A stretch of 64,000 nucleotides of DNA, taken from contig JAQGPJ010000055.1 of assembly GCA_028293125.1 (NCBI GenBank), positions 1-64,000 on the forward strand, written 5' to 3'. The position numbers and the translations under genes were made by a program. Source of the stretch: Verrucomicrobiales bacterium (GTDB lineage Bacteria; Verrucomicrobiota; Verrucomicrobiia; Verrucomicrobiales; V1-33). The notes beneath the pieces were generated by a model. The model saw nothing but the letters and a program-made list of their open reading frames with translations, had not been told where the DNA came from and made no database searches. Below, in pieces: positions 49,816 to 57,566 of this stretch; positions within the stretch are counted from its first letter, which is position 1, and the number at the start of each line of letters is the position of its first letter.

Positions 49816-50583
49816 ATGATTCACCCCACCGCCATCATTCACCCCCGTGCGGAGATCGCCGCCGGCTGCTCCATCGGTCCTTACTGCGTCATCGGCGAGG
49901 GCGTGCGGCTGGGGGAGGACTGTGTGCTGCACAACGGGGTGACCCTCACCGGTCCCTGCACCATTGGCGCGGGGAACCAGTTCTTCACTGGGGCCTGCAT
50001 CGGCGGGGTCACCCAGGATTTGAAATACAAAGGCGAGCCCACCTTTCTGGAGATCGGGGACGGCAACACCTTCCGCGAGCACAACACGGTGAACCGCGGC
50101 ACCCTGCCGGGGGCCAAAACGGTGATTGGCAGCCGGAACCTCTTTCTGGCCTATTGCCACATTGCGCACGACTGCACAGTGGGCAGCCATGTCATCTTCT
50201 CCAACAACGGCACCATCGCCGGCCATGTCATCGTGGAGGACCATGTCATCCTCGGAGGCCTCACCGCCGTGCACCAGTTTTGCCGGCTGGGGAAATTCGC
50301 CATCACCGGCGGCTGCTCCAAGATCGTGCAGGATGTGCCGCCGTTCATGATCGCGGACGGCAATCCGGCGGAGATCCGGGGCGTGAATCAGGTGGGTCTC
50401 CAGCGCCACGGCTTTACCGAGACCGATATGCGCCCCCTCAAGGAGGCCTACAAGGCCCTCTTCATGCGCACGGGGAATCTCAGCGAAATCCTGCCCCAGG
50501 TCGAGGCCCGGCATAGGGAGAATGCCTCCATTCAGCACCTCTGCGCCTTCATCCGGGCCAGCCAGCGGGGAATTGTGCGGTAG
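49816..50583 (+). CDS. lpxA: UDP-N-acetylglucosamine O-acyltransferase
   Basis: Transfers 3-hydroxyacyl from ACP to UDP-GlcNAc, the first step of lipid A synthesis. The 255-residue protein is a left-handed beta-helix of hexapeptide repeats (IHPTAIIHPRAEIAAGCSIG and on), followed by a helical C-terminal domain (about 190-255). The catalytic histidine is H118 in CHIAHDC, with the substrate region GLQRHGF downstream. The ATG at 49816 gives the canonical MIHPTAIIHP start. It lies downstream of lpxC-fabZ; together they encode two successive lipid A steps. Confidence 0.97.
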   Translation: MIHPTAIIHPRAEIAAGCSIGPYCVIGEGVRLGEDCVLHNGVTLTGPCTIGAGNQFFTGACIGGVTQDLKYKGEPTFLEIGDGNTFREHNTVNRGTLPGAKTVIGSRNLFLAYCHIAHDCTVGSHVIFSNNGTIAGHVIVEDHVILGGLTAVHQFCRLGKFAITGGCSKIVQDVPPFMIADGNPAEIRGVNQVGLQRHGFTETDMRPLKEAYKALFMRTGNLSEILPQVEARHRENASIQHLCAFIRASQRGIVR

Positions 50584-50616
50584 CGCCTACGCCACTTCTG
50601 TTTTTTGTCCAATACC

Positions 50617-51273
50617 ATGAGCGATATCAGTGAAGTAATTCAGAAAAACCGGGCCTGGGCGGCGGAGATGGTGGCACGCGATCCGGATTTCTTTGGAAGA
50701 CTGGCCCGGCAGCAGGCTCCGGAATATCTCTGGATCGGCTGCGCGGACAGCCGGGTGCCGGCCAATGAGATCGCGGGCATGCTGCCCGGCGAGCTTTTTG
50801 TGCACCGCAACGTGGCCAATGTGGTGGTGCACTCGGATCTCAACTGTCTCTCGGTGATGCAGTACGCCGTGGATGTGCTGAAGGTGAAGCACATTATCGT
50901 CACCGGCCACTACAACTGCGGCGGCATCATCGCTGCGCTGCGCAACCAGTCCTTCGGGCTGATCGACAATTGGCTGCGGCATGTGCAGGACGTTTACCAC
51001 CTGCACCGCGAGGAGATCGACGCTCTTGAAGGTGAAAGCCGTCAGGTGGCCCGCCTGTGCGAGATGAATGTGCTGGAGCAGGTGATCAATGTCTGCCGCA
51101 CCACCGTCGTCCAGAATGCTTGGCAGGCCGGCCAGCAGCTGTCCGTCCACGGCTGGGTATACGATGTGAAGGACGGCCTGGTGCACAGCCTCATCGACCC
51201 TATTTCCGACGCTGGCAACGCCCGTGACCTGCATCTCCGCGGCGTCAAGAACGTCCGCCGGGGGGTGGCGTGA
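50617..51273 (+). CDS. beta-class carbonic anhydrase
   Basis: Interconverts CO2 and bicarbonate. The 218-residue protein has the zinc ligands C42 and, in GHYNCGG, H98 and C101, plus the D44-R46 dyad of the conserved CADSRVP motif. The start ATG at 50617 replaces a TTG four codons upstream. It starts 33 bp after lpxA and may share its transcript; bicarbonate for fatty-acid synthesis is one plausible link. Confidence 0.96.
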   Translation: MSDISEVIQKNRAWAAEMVARDPDFFGRLARQQAPEYLWIGCADSRVPANEIAGMLPGELFVHRNVANVVVHSDLNCLSVMQYAVDVLKVKHIIVTGHYNCGGIIAALRNQSFGLIDNWLRHVQDVYHLHREEIDALEGESRQVARLCEMNVLEQVINVCRTTVVQNAWQAGQQLSVHGWVYDVKDGLVHSLIDPISDAGNARDLHLRGVKNVRRGVA

Positions 51274-51414
51274 TCCGGAGGGTGAATACAGCGGCAGGCG
51301 GTGGAGGCAGTGCGCATTTCCTGCTGCCTGCCTCCGGCTAAAGCTGTTTCAGGAAATATATCTGCTTTAGGAAATCGGTAGTCACCTACTGGGGCTGCCA
51401 AGTAATACCTGCAC

Positions 51415-51450
51415 AAAAAAACCGGCTCCCACATAGCAGTGGAAGCCGGT
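51415..51450 (-). terminator. intrinsic terminator of the small lipoprotein gene
   Basis: On the minus strand a 12-bp stem with one mismatch (ACCGGCTTCCAC paired across a short ATAGCA-type loop, 51421-51450) is followed at once by six T (51415-51420). It ends transcription from the lipoprotein gene about 25 bp past its stop. Confidence 0.85.
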
Positions 51451-51473
51451 TTAAGGATTTTCCGCTGCCAGGA

Positions 51474-51608
51474 TTACTTGGCGCCGGTCACGTAGCCGGA
51501 GGACGTGGAGGAGGAGGAGGAGGGCGCCACGGGAGCCGGGTTCTTGTGGGCGCAGGCACCGAGGGTGGCGGCGATCACAGCGAGGGAGAGGATTTTGATT
51601 GCTTTCAT
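51474..51608 (-). CDS. small predicted lipoprotein
   Basis: 44 residues, too short for most gene callers, but with its own terminator. MKAIKILSLAVIAATLGACA is a lipoprotein signal with lipobox LGAC, so C19 would be lipidated and the mature protein is only 26 residues of Ala/Pro/Ser (APVAPSSSSSTSSGYVTG). It is probably exported to a membrane; no known function. Size and composition resemble small envelope lipoproteins. Confidence 0.72.
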   Translation of the reverse strand: MKAIKILSLAVIAATLGACAHKNPAPVAPSSSSSTSSGYVTGAK

Positions 51609-51982
51609 TGGAGTGGTTTGATCAGGATGAGTTTTTTTTGCCACCAGGCACCGGCTGGTTCCTGCGGTCAGGGGAACGTTCTTAACGCCCGTTAAGGACG
51701 ATGCAATCGAAAATACTTTCAAACTGCTAAATTTTTAACGGCAGTAGAGGTTTCGCGCTGATCATTTACGGGATCTGAAATCCCATCAGGCACTACGCAA
51801 ATGCGTAAGATTTTTGACCCAAGGCCGCTTGAGCCTGTCCTGAGTTCGTTCAGTGGGAAATGAATTTATCACTAAAATTCCTTTGAGTGGAGTTTTCCAC
51901 TCTTCCCCTGGCCTGTTTTTGGTGCTGCTTGATGATTTGAGGTGTTGGACGCCTAAAAATTCAGATTTTACTGATCATAAAA
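51609..51982. other. intergenic region without a recognised gene
   Basis: 374 bp between the lipoprotein start and the stop of the ATPase gene. It is AT-rich relative to the genome and must hold the lipoprotein promoter. A 6-bp inverted repeat TACGCAAATGCGTA lies near 51,795. No ORF, tRNA or clear terminator was seen. Confidence 0.5.
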
Positions 51983-54688
51983 TCAGTTAATAACATTTGA
52001 AACCAAATGAATGGTGGACGCACCCAGTCCGGCGTAAGCCGCCGGATGGCAGGTCAGGACAATGATTTGCAGACCCCGCCCGGCGGCCAGATCCAGCATC
52101 CGCTGCAGGGGCAGCATCCGGTCCGGATCACTGTGGGTGAAGGCGTCATCAAAGACCAGTGGCAGGCAGCCGTCGTGATCCGCCGCCAGAATCTCCGCGA
52201 CCGCCAGACGCACCGCGGCGGCCAGCTGCTCGCGGGTGCCGCCGCTGAGGCTGGCGAAGCTGAACGCGCCCATGTCCTGACCGGGCCGGGACGCCAAGTG
52301 CAGGCCGGTGAACCGGCGGTCCTCCAATGCCAGGGAAGCCCGGCTGCCGGGACCGAAAAGGCATTCCAGATAACCGGAGATGCGGTCGGCCAGCGGCTGC
52401 GTGAACTGGTCCGCCAAGGCCTGCTGCTCCTCGGTGAAAAGCCCGTGCAGCAGGCTGACCGCCCCGGCGTGGCGCTGCACGGACAGCAGTTTTTCCCGCA
52501 GCTCCTCCACCTGCGCCTCCGCCATGGCCAACTCCGCCGCCGGGTCCTCCACGCCGTCGGAGCACAATCCGTTCAAGGCCACGGCACGACGTGTCTCCGC
52601 CTCATTTTTCCGGGCTGCAGCCTGATCCAGAGCGCGCGTCAGGCGCTCCAGATCGCCGGTCACCAGGTGTGGCTGGAGCTTTGCCAGACCGACGCGGCAT
52701 TCCTCCAGGGATTCAGCGGCGGCCTGGCTTTCCAGCCGCACGCGGCTCAGGGCCTCTTTGCGGGCCTCATCCGCTCCGTGCTGGTCCAGCAGCAGCCGCA
52801 GCTGGGCCTGGAGGTCGCTCAGTTCCCGGTTCCGCGTCTGCTGGACAGCGGCATGGTCCGCCAGCAGCTTTGAAGCCTCCTCCAAGGACCCCGCTGCGGC
52901 GTCGCGCACTCCTCTGGCGGTTAGAAAAGCGGTCTCCGCCTCCTCCATTCCCTGGCGCGCCAGTTGCAGAAAAGCCATGGCTCCGTCCGGTTCCGCGGGC
53001 AGTGCCACATCCGGCAGCCAGGCTGACCGTCGGGAAACCTCGGCCTGCGCCGTCAGATGCGCCTCCCGCGCTGCCGACAAGGTTTTTGGGGAAACCGAGC
53101 GTCCCATGCCCTCCAGCCCGGCCTCCGCCGCCCGGATACGCGTGGCCAGCTCCGCCCGCCGCGCCGCCGCCAAGGACGCCTCCTCCACCGTCGCCAGTCC
53201 GCAGACGGACAACTCCCCGCGCAGGGAGGCATCAGCCTCCGCGCATTTCCGCCGCGCCTCCTCGAGGCTGGTGCCGCCGCCGGGGCGCAGCCGCAGCCTC
53301 AAGGAAGGGCCATAATAAATCTCCGTGTCCTCAGTCAGGATGCGGCGCGAACCTGCCGGCATCACACTGCCGCCCGCCTCCACCGGACCGTCCGCCGCCA
53401 GCACCTCCAGCGTGGTGGCCATAGCCCGCAGAGCGGCCCGGGCGCTGGCCTGGGCGGCATCCAGCTGCTGAATCCGATTCAGCCGCGCCGCGTCCACATC
53501 CGGCAGGGCCGCGGCCTCCTGACGCAGATTGGCAAGCTCCGCGCCGCGGGCCTCCATCTGGCTCATGGCCGCGGAAAGTTCCTGCAGCCGTGCCGCGGCC
53601 CCCAGCTGGGCAGTCCAGGCCTCGGCCAAGTCCCGCCGCTGGCGCGCTGTTTCACGGGCGGCGGCGGCGGCTTCGTGCCGGCTGGCGGCCTCCGCGGCGC
53701 GGGCGGCAGCCAAGGCGCGGGCCTCCTCCAGAGACTGGCCGCGGGCCTGGCCGGGGGACAGACTGGTCTCCAGCCTTTTCAATTCCTCCCGCCGGCGGGA
53801 AATCAGGATCTCCGCCGCCTCCATGGCCGCCAAGCGTGATGCCGCATCCGCCGCCGGTCCCTGACAGGCCGCCTCGCGCTGCCGCAGGGCCATGATTTGA
53901 TCCTGCCGGGCCAGCGCCTCCCGGTGCTGGCGGTGCAGGGACTCCAGACTCCCGGCCAGCTCTGTCAGGATGGCGGTGGCGGATTCGTAGTCCCTGACTG
54001 TCTGGTGCAGGGATTCGGATTTCCGCAGCGCCGCGTCCCGTCTTGCCTGCGCTTCCTCCAGGGCTATGGCGGCCCTCCCCACTTCAGAGCCCGCTTTCGG
54101 CTTTTTGTTCAGGTTGAATATCTCAGCCCAGGCGGTGGCGAACCGCGCCGCCAGACGGCCATCGAGCTCCGACAGCATGGCGGCGGCACCGCCGGAGTCC
54201 TGCAGACGCTGCAGCAGCCCCCCGTGCTGGGTGGTGGCGTGCGGCGTGGGGTCATCCCCGCTTTGTCCCTGCCAAGCCCACAGATGCGGCCACTGCGCCA
54301 CCGCGGCCCGGCCGCTGAGCCCGGCCTCCACGCCCAGCAGCCCGGCCAGCGCCGCCTCCGCCTCCTCGCCTGACAAAGCCGCCTCCCCCTGAGTGGTCAG
54401 GCTGGCGGTGCCATTGCCGGCGAAACGCTTGCGAAGATTCCAGACTTTTCCCCGGGCCGCGAATGACAGATCCACCTCCGGCACGCCGCCCAGCGCCGGC
54501 TGCATGGCCCGGTGCTCCGCGGTGGCACCTTTGGCTTTTAGAAACAGCGCCCGGTGCACGGCCTCGGCCAGCGTGCTTTTCCCCGCCTCATTGGGCCCGG
54601 CGATCAGAGTGCGGCCCGCATCAAAGTGGAGGACACCTGTATCCTGGTGAATGCGGAAGCAGCGCAGGCGGACAGAGATCAGACGCAT
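51983..54688 (-). CDS. SbcC/YhaN-like ATPase with long coiled coils
   Basis: 901 residues with the SMC/Rad50 plan: Walker A GPNEAGKST (31-39), a long Ala/Glu/Arg-rich coiled coil (about 170-740, e.g. EEARALAAARAAEAASRHEA), then the ABC signature LSGGTREQ and Walker B LPLVFDDAF near the C terminus. It lacks the CxxC zinc hook of SbcC/Rad50 at the coil tip, so it fits the YhaN-type branch better. It would work with the upstream nuclease (46 bp before its start) in processing DNA ends. Start ATG at 54688 gives the typical MRLISVRLRCFRIH beginning. Confidence 0.88.
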   Translation of the reverse strand: MRLISVRLRCFRIHQDTGVLHFDAGRTLIAGPNEAGKSTLAEAVHRALFLKAKGATAEHRAMQPALGGVPEVDLSFAARGKVWNLRKRFAGNGTASLTTQGEAALSGEEAEAALAGLLGVEAGLSGRAAVAQWPHLWAWQGQSGDDPTPHATTQHGGLLQRLQDSGGAAAMLSELDGRLAARFATAWAEIFNLNKKPKAGSEVGRAAIALEEAQARRDAALRKSESLHQTVRDYESATAILTELAGSLESLHRQHREALARQDQIMALRQREAACQGPAADAASRLAAMEAAEILISRRREELKRLETSLSPGQARGQSLEEARALAAARAAEAASRHEAAAAARETARQRRDLAEAWTAQLGAAARLQELSAAMSQMEARGAELANLRQEAAALPDVDAARLNRIQQLDAAQASARAALRAMATTLEVLAADGPVEAGGSVMPAGSRRILTEDTEIYYGPSLRLRLRPGGGTSLEEARRKCAEADASLRGELSVCGLATVEEASLAAARRAELATRIRAAEAGLEGMGRSVSPKTLSAAREAHLTAQAEVSRRSAWLPDVALPAEPDGAMAFLQLARQGMEEAETAFLTARGVRDAAAGSLEEASKLLADHAAVQQTRNRELSDLQAQLRLLLDQHGADEARKEALSRVRLESQAAAESLEECRVGLAKLQPHLVTGDLERLTRALDQAAARKNEAETRRAVALNGLCSDGVEDPAAELAMAEAQVEELREKLLSVQRHAGAVSLLHGLFTEEQQALADQFTQPLADRISGYLECLFGPGSRASLALEDRRFTGLHLASRPGQDMGAFSFASLSGGTREQLAAAVRLAVAEILAADHDGCLPLVFDDAFTHSDPDRMLPLQRMLDLAAGRGLQIIVLTCHPAAYAGLGASTIHLVSNVIN

Positions 54689-54734
54689 GGAGTAAAAATC
54701 GGAATCGGTGGATTGGGCCGCGGTTGTAAAGGCA

Positions 54735-55916
54735 TCAGGACCCCTCCATGCAGGCGGTGTGCAGCTCCCGGAGGGCCACTCGGGCTGTGGCCGAGGCCTC
54801 GTCATCGCCTGCGGCCATGGCGGTGAGGCGCGCGGCCACGCGGGAAATCAGGGGATCGCCAGCGCGGCGCGTCAGCTCCTCGGTTTCCCCGGGAGCCGGA
54901 GCCACACGGGTCCGGTCCAGCAGCTTCAGACGCAGCAGGCGGGCGCTCCAGGAGTCGAGCAGGCCGGCCAGTTCCGCCGCCGCCGCAATGCCCAGCGATC
55001 CCGACAGCTCCAGCCGCAGCAGATCCTGATGCGCCCGCTGCCCCAGCCAGTCTGAAATTTCCACCCGCAGCCGGTCCAGAGCCGCATCCTCCGAAAAGAA
55101 GCCCACCGCCCGCCGCCACGCCAGCCGCGCGGTGCTGACCCGGGTGACCACCGGCAGCAGGCCGCGCGCCGCCTCCACCGTCAGCACATAGCCGGGCTCG
55201 TTGGTTTCCCCTTTGGCGAAGCGGTCGGGCTCCGGTGTGCCGCAGTAGCTGGCTTTGGGGGAAATTTCCTTGACCCCATGCCAGTCGCCCAGCGCGATGT
55301 AGTCCAGCGCCGACTGGTCCAGCCGGTTCAGCTCCAGCAGGTTTCCGGCGGATCCACCGCTGTCGTCGTCCTCCCCGCTGCCGCCACTCCCAAACCCCTG
55401 CACGCTGCCGTGCGCCACCACGATCCTGGGCTTGTCCGGAGGCAGGGCGTCCAGCACCCCGTCCCCCCGCAGCCATGCCGTGGGGTCTGACGACTCCGCC
55501 CGCCGCCGCAGGGGACAGGGCAGCAGCACCGCCTGCGGCAGCTCCACCGGCTCCGGCTTCAGCAACAGGTGAAAATTCGGGGCCAGCACGGCGCATTCCC
55601 GCCGGAAAAAATCCTGCTCCCACACACTTCCGGGACCGCCGTGGTCATGATTCCCCGGAATGGCGTAAACCGGCAGCCCCATGCGTCCAATGGCGCTGCA
55701 GGCCGCAGCCACGGTGGACTGGGTGACGCTGGGGGAATCAAACAAATCCCCGGCCACCACGATGAACGCCGCGCCGGACTCCCGGGCCGCCTGGCCGATG
55801 CGGTCCAGCACCGCCAGCCGCTCCTGCCGCACCAGGGCGCGCTTTTCGGGATCCTGGATCCCGGCAAAGGGCTTCCCCAGCTGCCAGTCGGCGGTGTGCA
55901 GAAATCGGACGGTCAC
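54735..55916 (-). CDS. SbcD/YhaO-like metallophosphoesterase nuclease
   Basis: 393 residues. The two-metal calcineurin fold shows FLHTADWQLG, VVAGDLFDSP, IPGNHDHGG, VVAHGSVQGF and LGDWHGV, the five signature motifs of Mre11/SbcD nucleases. Start GTG at 55916 is chosen because VRFLHTADWQLG is the family start; no Shine-Dalgarno is visible, so the exact start is uncertain. It forms an operon with the SbcC/YhaN-like ATPase and is divergent from the tolQ-type gene. Confidence 0.9.
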   Translation of the reverse strand: MTVRFLHTADWQLGKPFAGIQDPEKRALVRQERLAVLDRIGQAARESGAAFIVVAGDLFDSPSVTQSTVAAACSAIGRMGLPVYAIPGNHDHGGPGSVWEQDFFRRECAVLAPNFHLLLKPEPVELPQAVLLPCPLRRRAESSDPTAWLRGDGVLDALPPDKPRIVVAHGSVQGFGSGGSGEDDDSGGSAGNLLELNRLDQSALDYIALGDWHGVKEISPKASYCGTPEPDRFAKGETNEPGYVLTVEAARGLLPVVTRVSTARLAWRRAVGFFSEDAALDRLRVEISDWLGQRAHQDLLRLELSGSLGIAAAAELAGLLDSWSARLLRLKLLDRTRVAPAPGETEELTRRAGDPLISRVAARLTAMAAGDDEASATARVALRELHTACMEGS

Positions 55917-56104
55917 AGGATGGAAAACACGGGCTTTCCCCTGCCTTGGCACATTCCGAAGGGCTGGTCAATACCCGGCCCCGCTTTGAACAGGCGGTGC
56001 CCGGCATTTGTTTGCAAAACAGGAAAAGAACAGCGGTGCCGTCCATCACGGGATCAAAGCCATCCTTGCAGAGACCGGGGGGGAGGTTACGGTCCGCGTC
56101 CACC

Positions 56105-56986
56105 ATGAAACGCCTTTCCCAGCTTCTCACCCTGCTGTCGCTGCTGCTGCTTTGGAACCCGGCTCCGGCGGGGGCGCAGCCCGCGGGTGGCACCAACGGC
56201 AATTCCTCCCCGGCCTCCCAGGTCCAGTCCCCGTCTCCGCCTCCTGCGGCCTCACCGGCCCCGGCTTACGCCGCACCGGACACCGCCCCGGCCGCCAAAC
56301 CCAAGCCCGCCGCCGCCCTCTCCGATATGGTGGCCAAAGGCGGATTCACCTTCAAAATTCTGATAGGCCTGTCCTTGGTGATGGTGGCCCTGATTTTCTT
56401 CCTGATGGTCACCATCCGGCGCGGGGCCGTGGTCAGCGATCACTTCATGCACACTGCGGACACTCTTATCCGCAAGCAGGATTACTTGGGCCTGCTGGCG
56501 GTCTGCAACCGGCAGAACGAAGCCATCTCCACCATCACCCAGAAGGCCCTCGACTTCGCCACCAAGAACCCCATGGCCACCTTTGACGAGGTCCGCGAGG
56601 TCACCCAAGCCGAAGGCCAGCGCCAAGCCAGCCAGCTTTTTCAGCGCATCACCTATCTTACGGATATCGCGGCCGTGGCTCCCATGGTGGGCCTGCTGGG
56701 CACGGTCATCGGCCTCATGAGCGAGTTCGGCCGCATCTCCAAGGCGGACATGCAGCAGGCGCAGATGGAATTCGCCGGCGGCACTGCGGAGGCCCTCATC
56801 AACACCGCCGCGGGGCTGGTAATCGCTATTCCCGCCATGATCGTTGCGTCCATCTACCGGGGCCGGGTGAATGGCCTCGTCTCCGAGCTGGAGGCCGCCG
56901 CCACGCACATTATGGCGCTTCTGAGCGCCCAGTACAAGCGTATCACCGCCGCCCGCGCTCCGCAAAGCCAGCCGGTCCGCAGATAG
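56105..56986 (+). CDS. MotA/TolQ/ExbB proton-channel protein with N-terminal signal and Pro/Ala-rich extension
   Basis: 293 residues. A signal peptide (MKRLSQLLTLLSLLLLWNPA, to about residue 24) and a Pro/Ala/Ser-rich spacer (25-75) precede the usual three transmembrane helices at about 83-106, 185-205 and 230-250 (ITYLTDIAAVAPMVGLLGTV; ALINTAAGLVIAIPAMIVAS). With an ExbD/TolR partner it uses the proton gradient to power outer-membrane processes. The extra N-terminal export signal is not in E. coli TolQ or ExbB, but occurs in related PVC proteins. Followed 50 bp on by the ExbD/TolR gene. Confidence 0.92.
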   Translation: MKRLSQLLTLLSLLLLWNPAPAGAQPAGGTNGNSSPASQVQSPSPPPAASPAPAYAAPDTAPAAKPKPAAALSDMVAKGGFTFKILIGLSLVMVALIFFLMVTIRRGAVVSDHFMHTADTLIRKQDYLGLLAVCNRQNEAISTITQKALDFATKNPMATFDEVREVTQAEGQRQASQLFQRITYLTDIAAVAPMVGLLGTVIGLMSEFGRISKADMQQAQMEFAGGTAEALINTAAGLVIAIPAMIVASIYRGRVNGLVSELEAAATHIMALLSAQYKRITAARAPQSQPVRR

Positions 56987-57036
56987 TCCGGAAACTGGAA
57001 CCGCCGGGCGCCACTCCTATTCCCTTTCCCAACACC

Positions 57037-57468
57037 ATGAATTTCCGCACCTCCCACGCCACGGAGTCCCATGGGATGAATCTCGTGCCGCTGATTGACG
57101 TGCTGCTGATTCTGCTCGTTTTCTTCATTGTCACCTTCAGCATGGCGCAGCGGGAGAACGACCTGAACATCTCCGTGCCCGCTGCGGAGTCCGGAGCACC
57201 CAAGGACCGGCAGGTGGGGGAGATTGTAGTGAATATCGGGAGGGACGGCAGCGTCCGGGTGAACACCCAGCAGCTCACGGAGGAGCAGCTTTTCAAACGT
57301 TTTCAGGATATATATCAATTGAATAAAAAACAGGCCATCATCATCCGCGCCGATGAGGAGTCTGTTTATAAAAACATGTTCAAGGTGCTCGATTTATGTT
57401 ATAAAGCCGGACTTTATCATGTCTCCTTCGCGGCGCTGCCGTCCTCCGCCCCGGCTGCGGCCCGGTAA
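57037..57468 (+). CDS. ExbD/TolR-type protein
   Basis: 143 residues. A single transmembrane helix (about 17-35, LVPLIDVLLILLVFFIVTFS) carries the conserved Asp21 needed for proton flow; the rest is periplasmic (REND..., then QQLTEEQLFKRFQDIYQLNK). Partner of the TolQ-like protein upstream. Start ATG gives the typical short cytoplasmic N terminus. Confidence 0.95.
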   Translation: MNFRTSHATESHGMNLVPLIDVLLILLVFFIVTFSMAQRENDLNISVPAAESGAPKDRQVGEIVVNIGRDGSVRVNTQQLTEEQLFKRFQDIYQLNKKQAIIIRADEESVYKNMFKVLDLCYKAGLYHVSFAALPSSAPAAAR

Positions 57469-57566
57469 CGTGCTCCTCTTCCCCACCTCTTCCCATCGAC
57501 CGGACTGCGATCCCGGGGGATTGCCGGCCGCCGGCGGTGCCCTCTGTCAACCAGCGACTCCCGACC

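Noticed and set aside
51830-51880. Possible recombination or attachment site near TTGAGCCTGTCCTGAGTTCG
   Set aside because: No integrase, no matching repeat elsewhere in the window and no tRNA end; a chance resemblance cannot be excluded.
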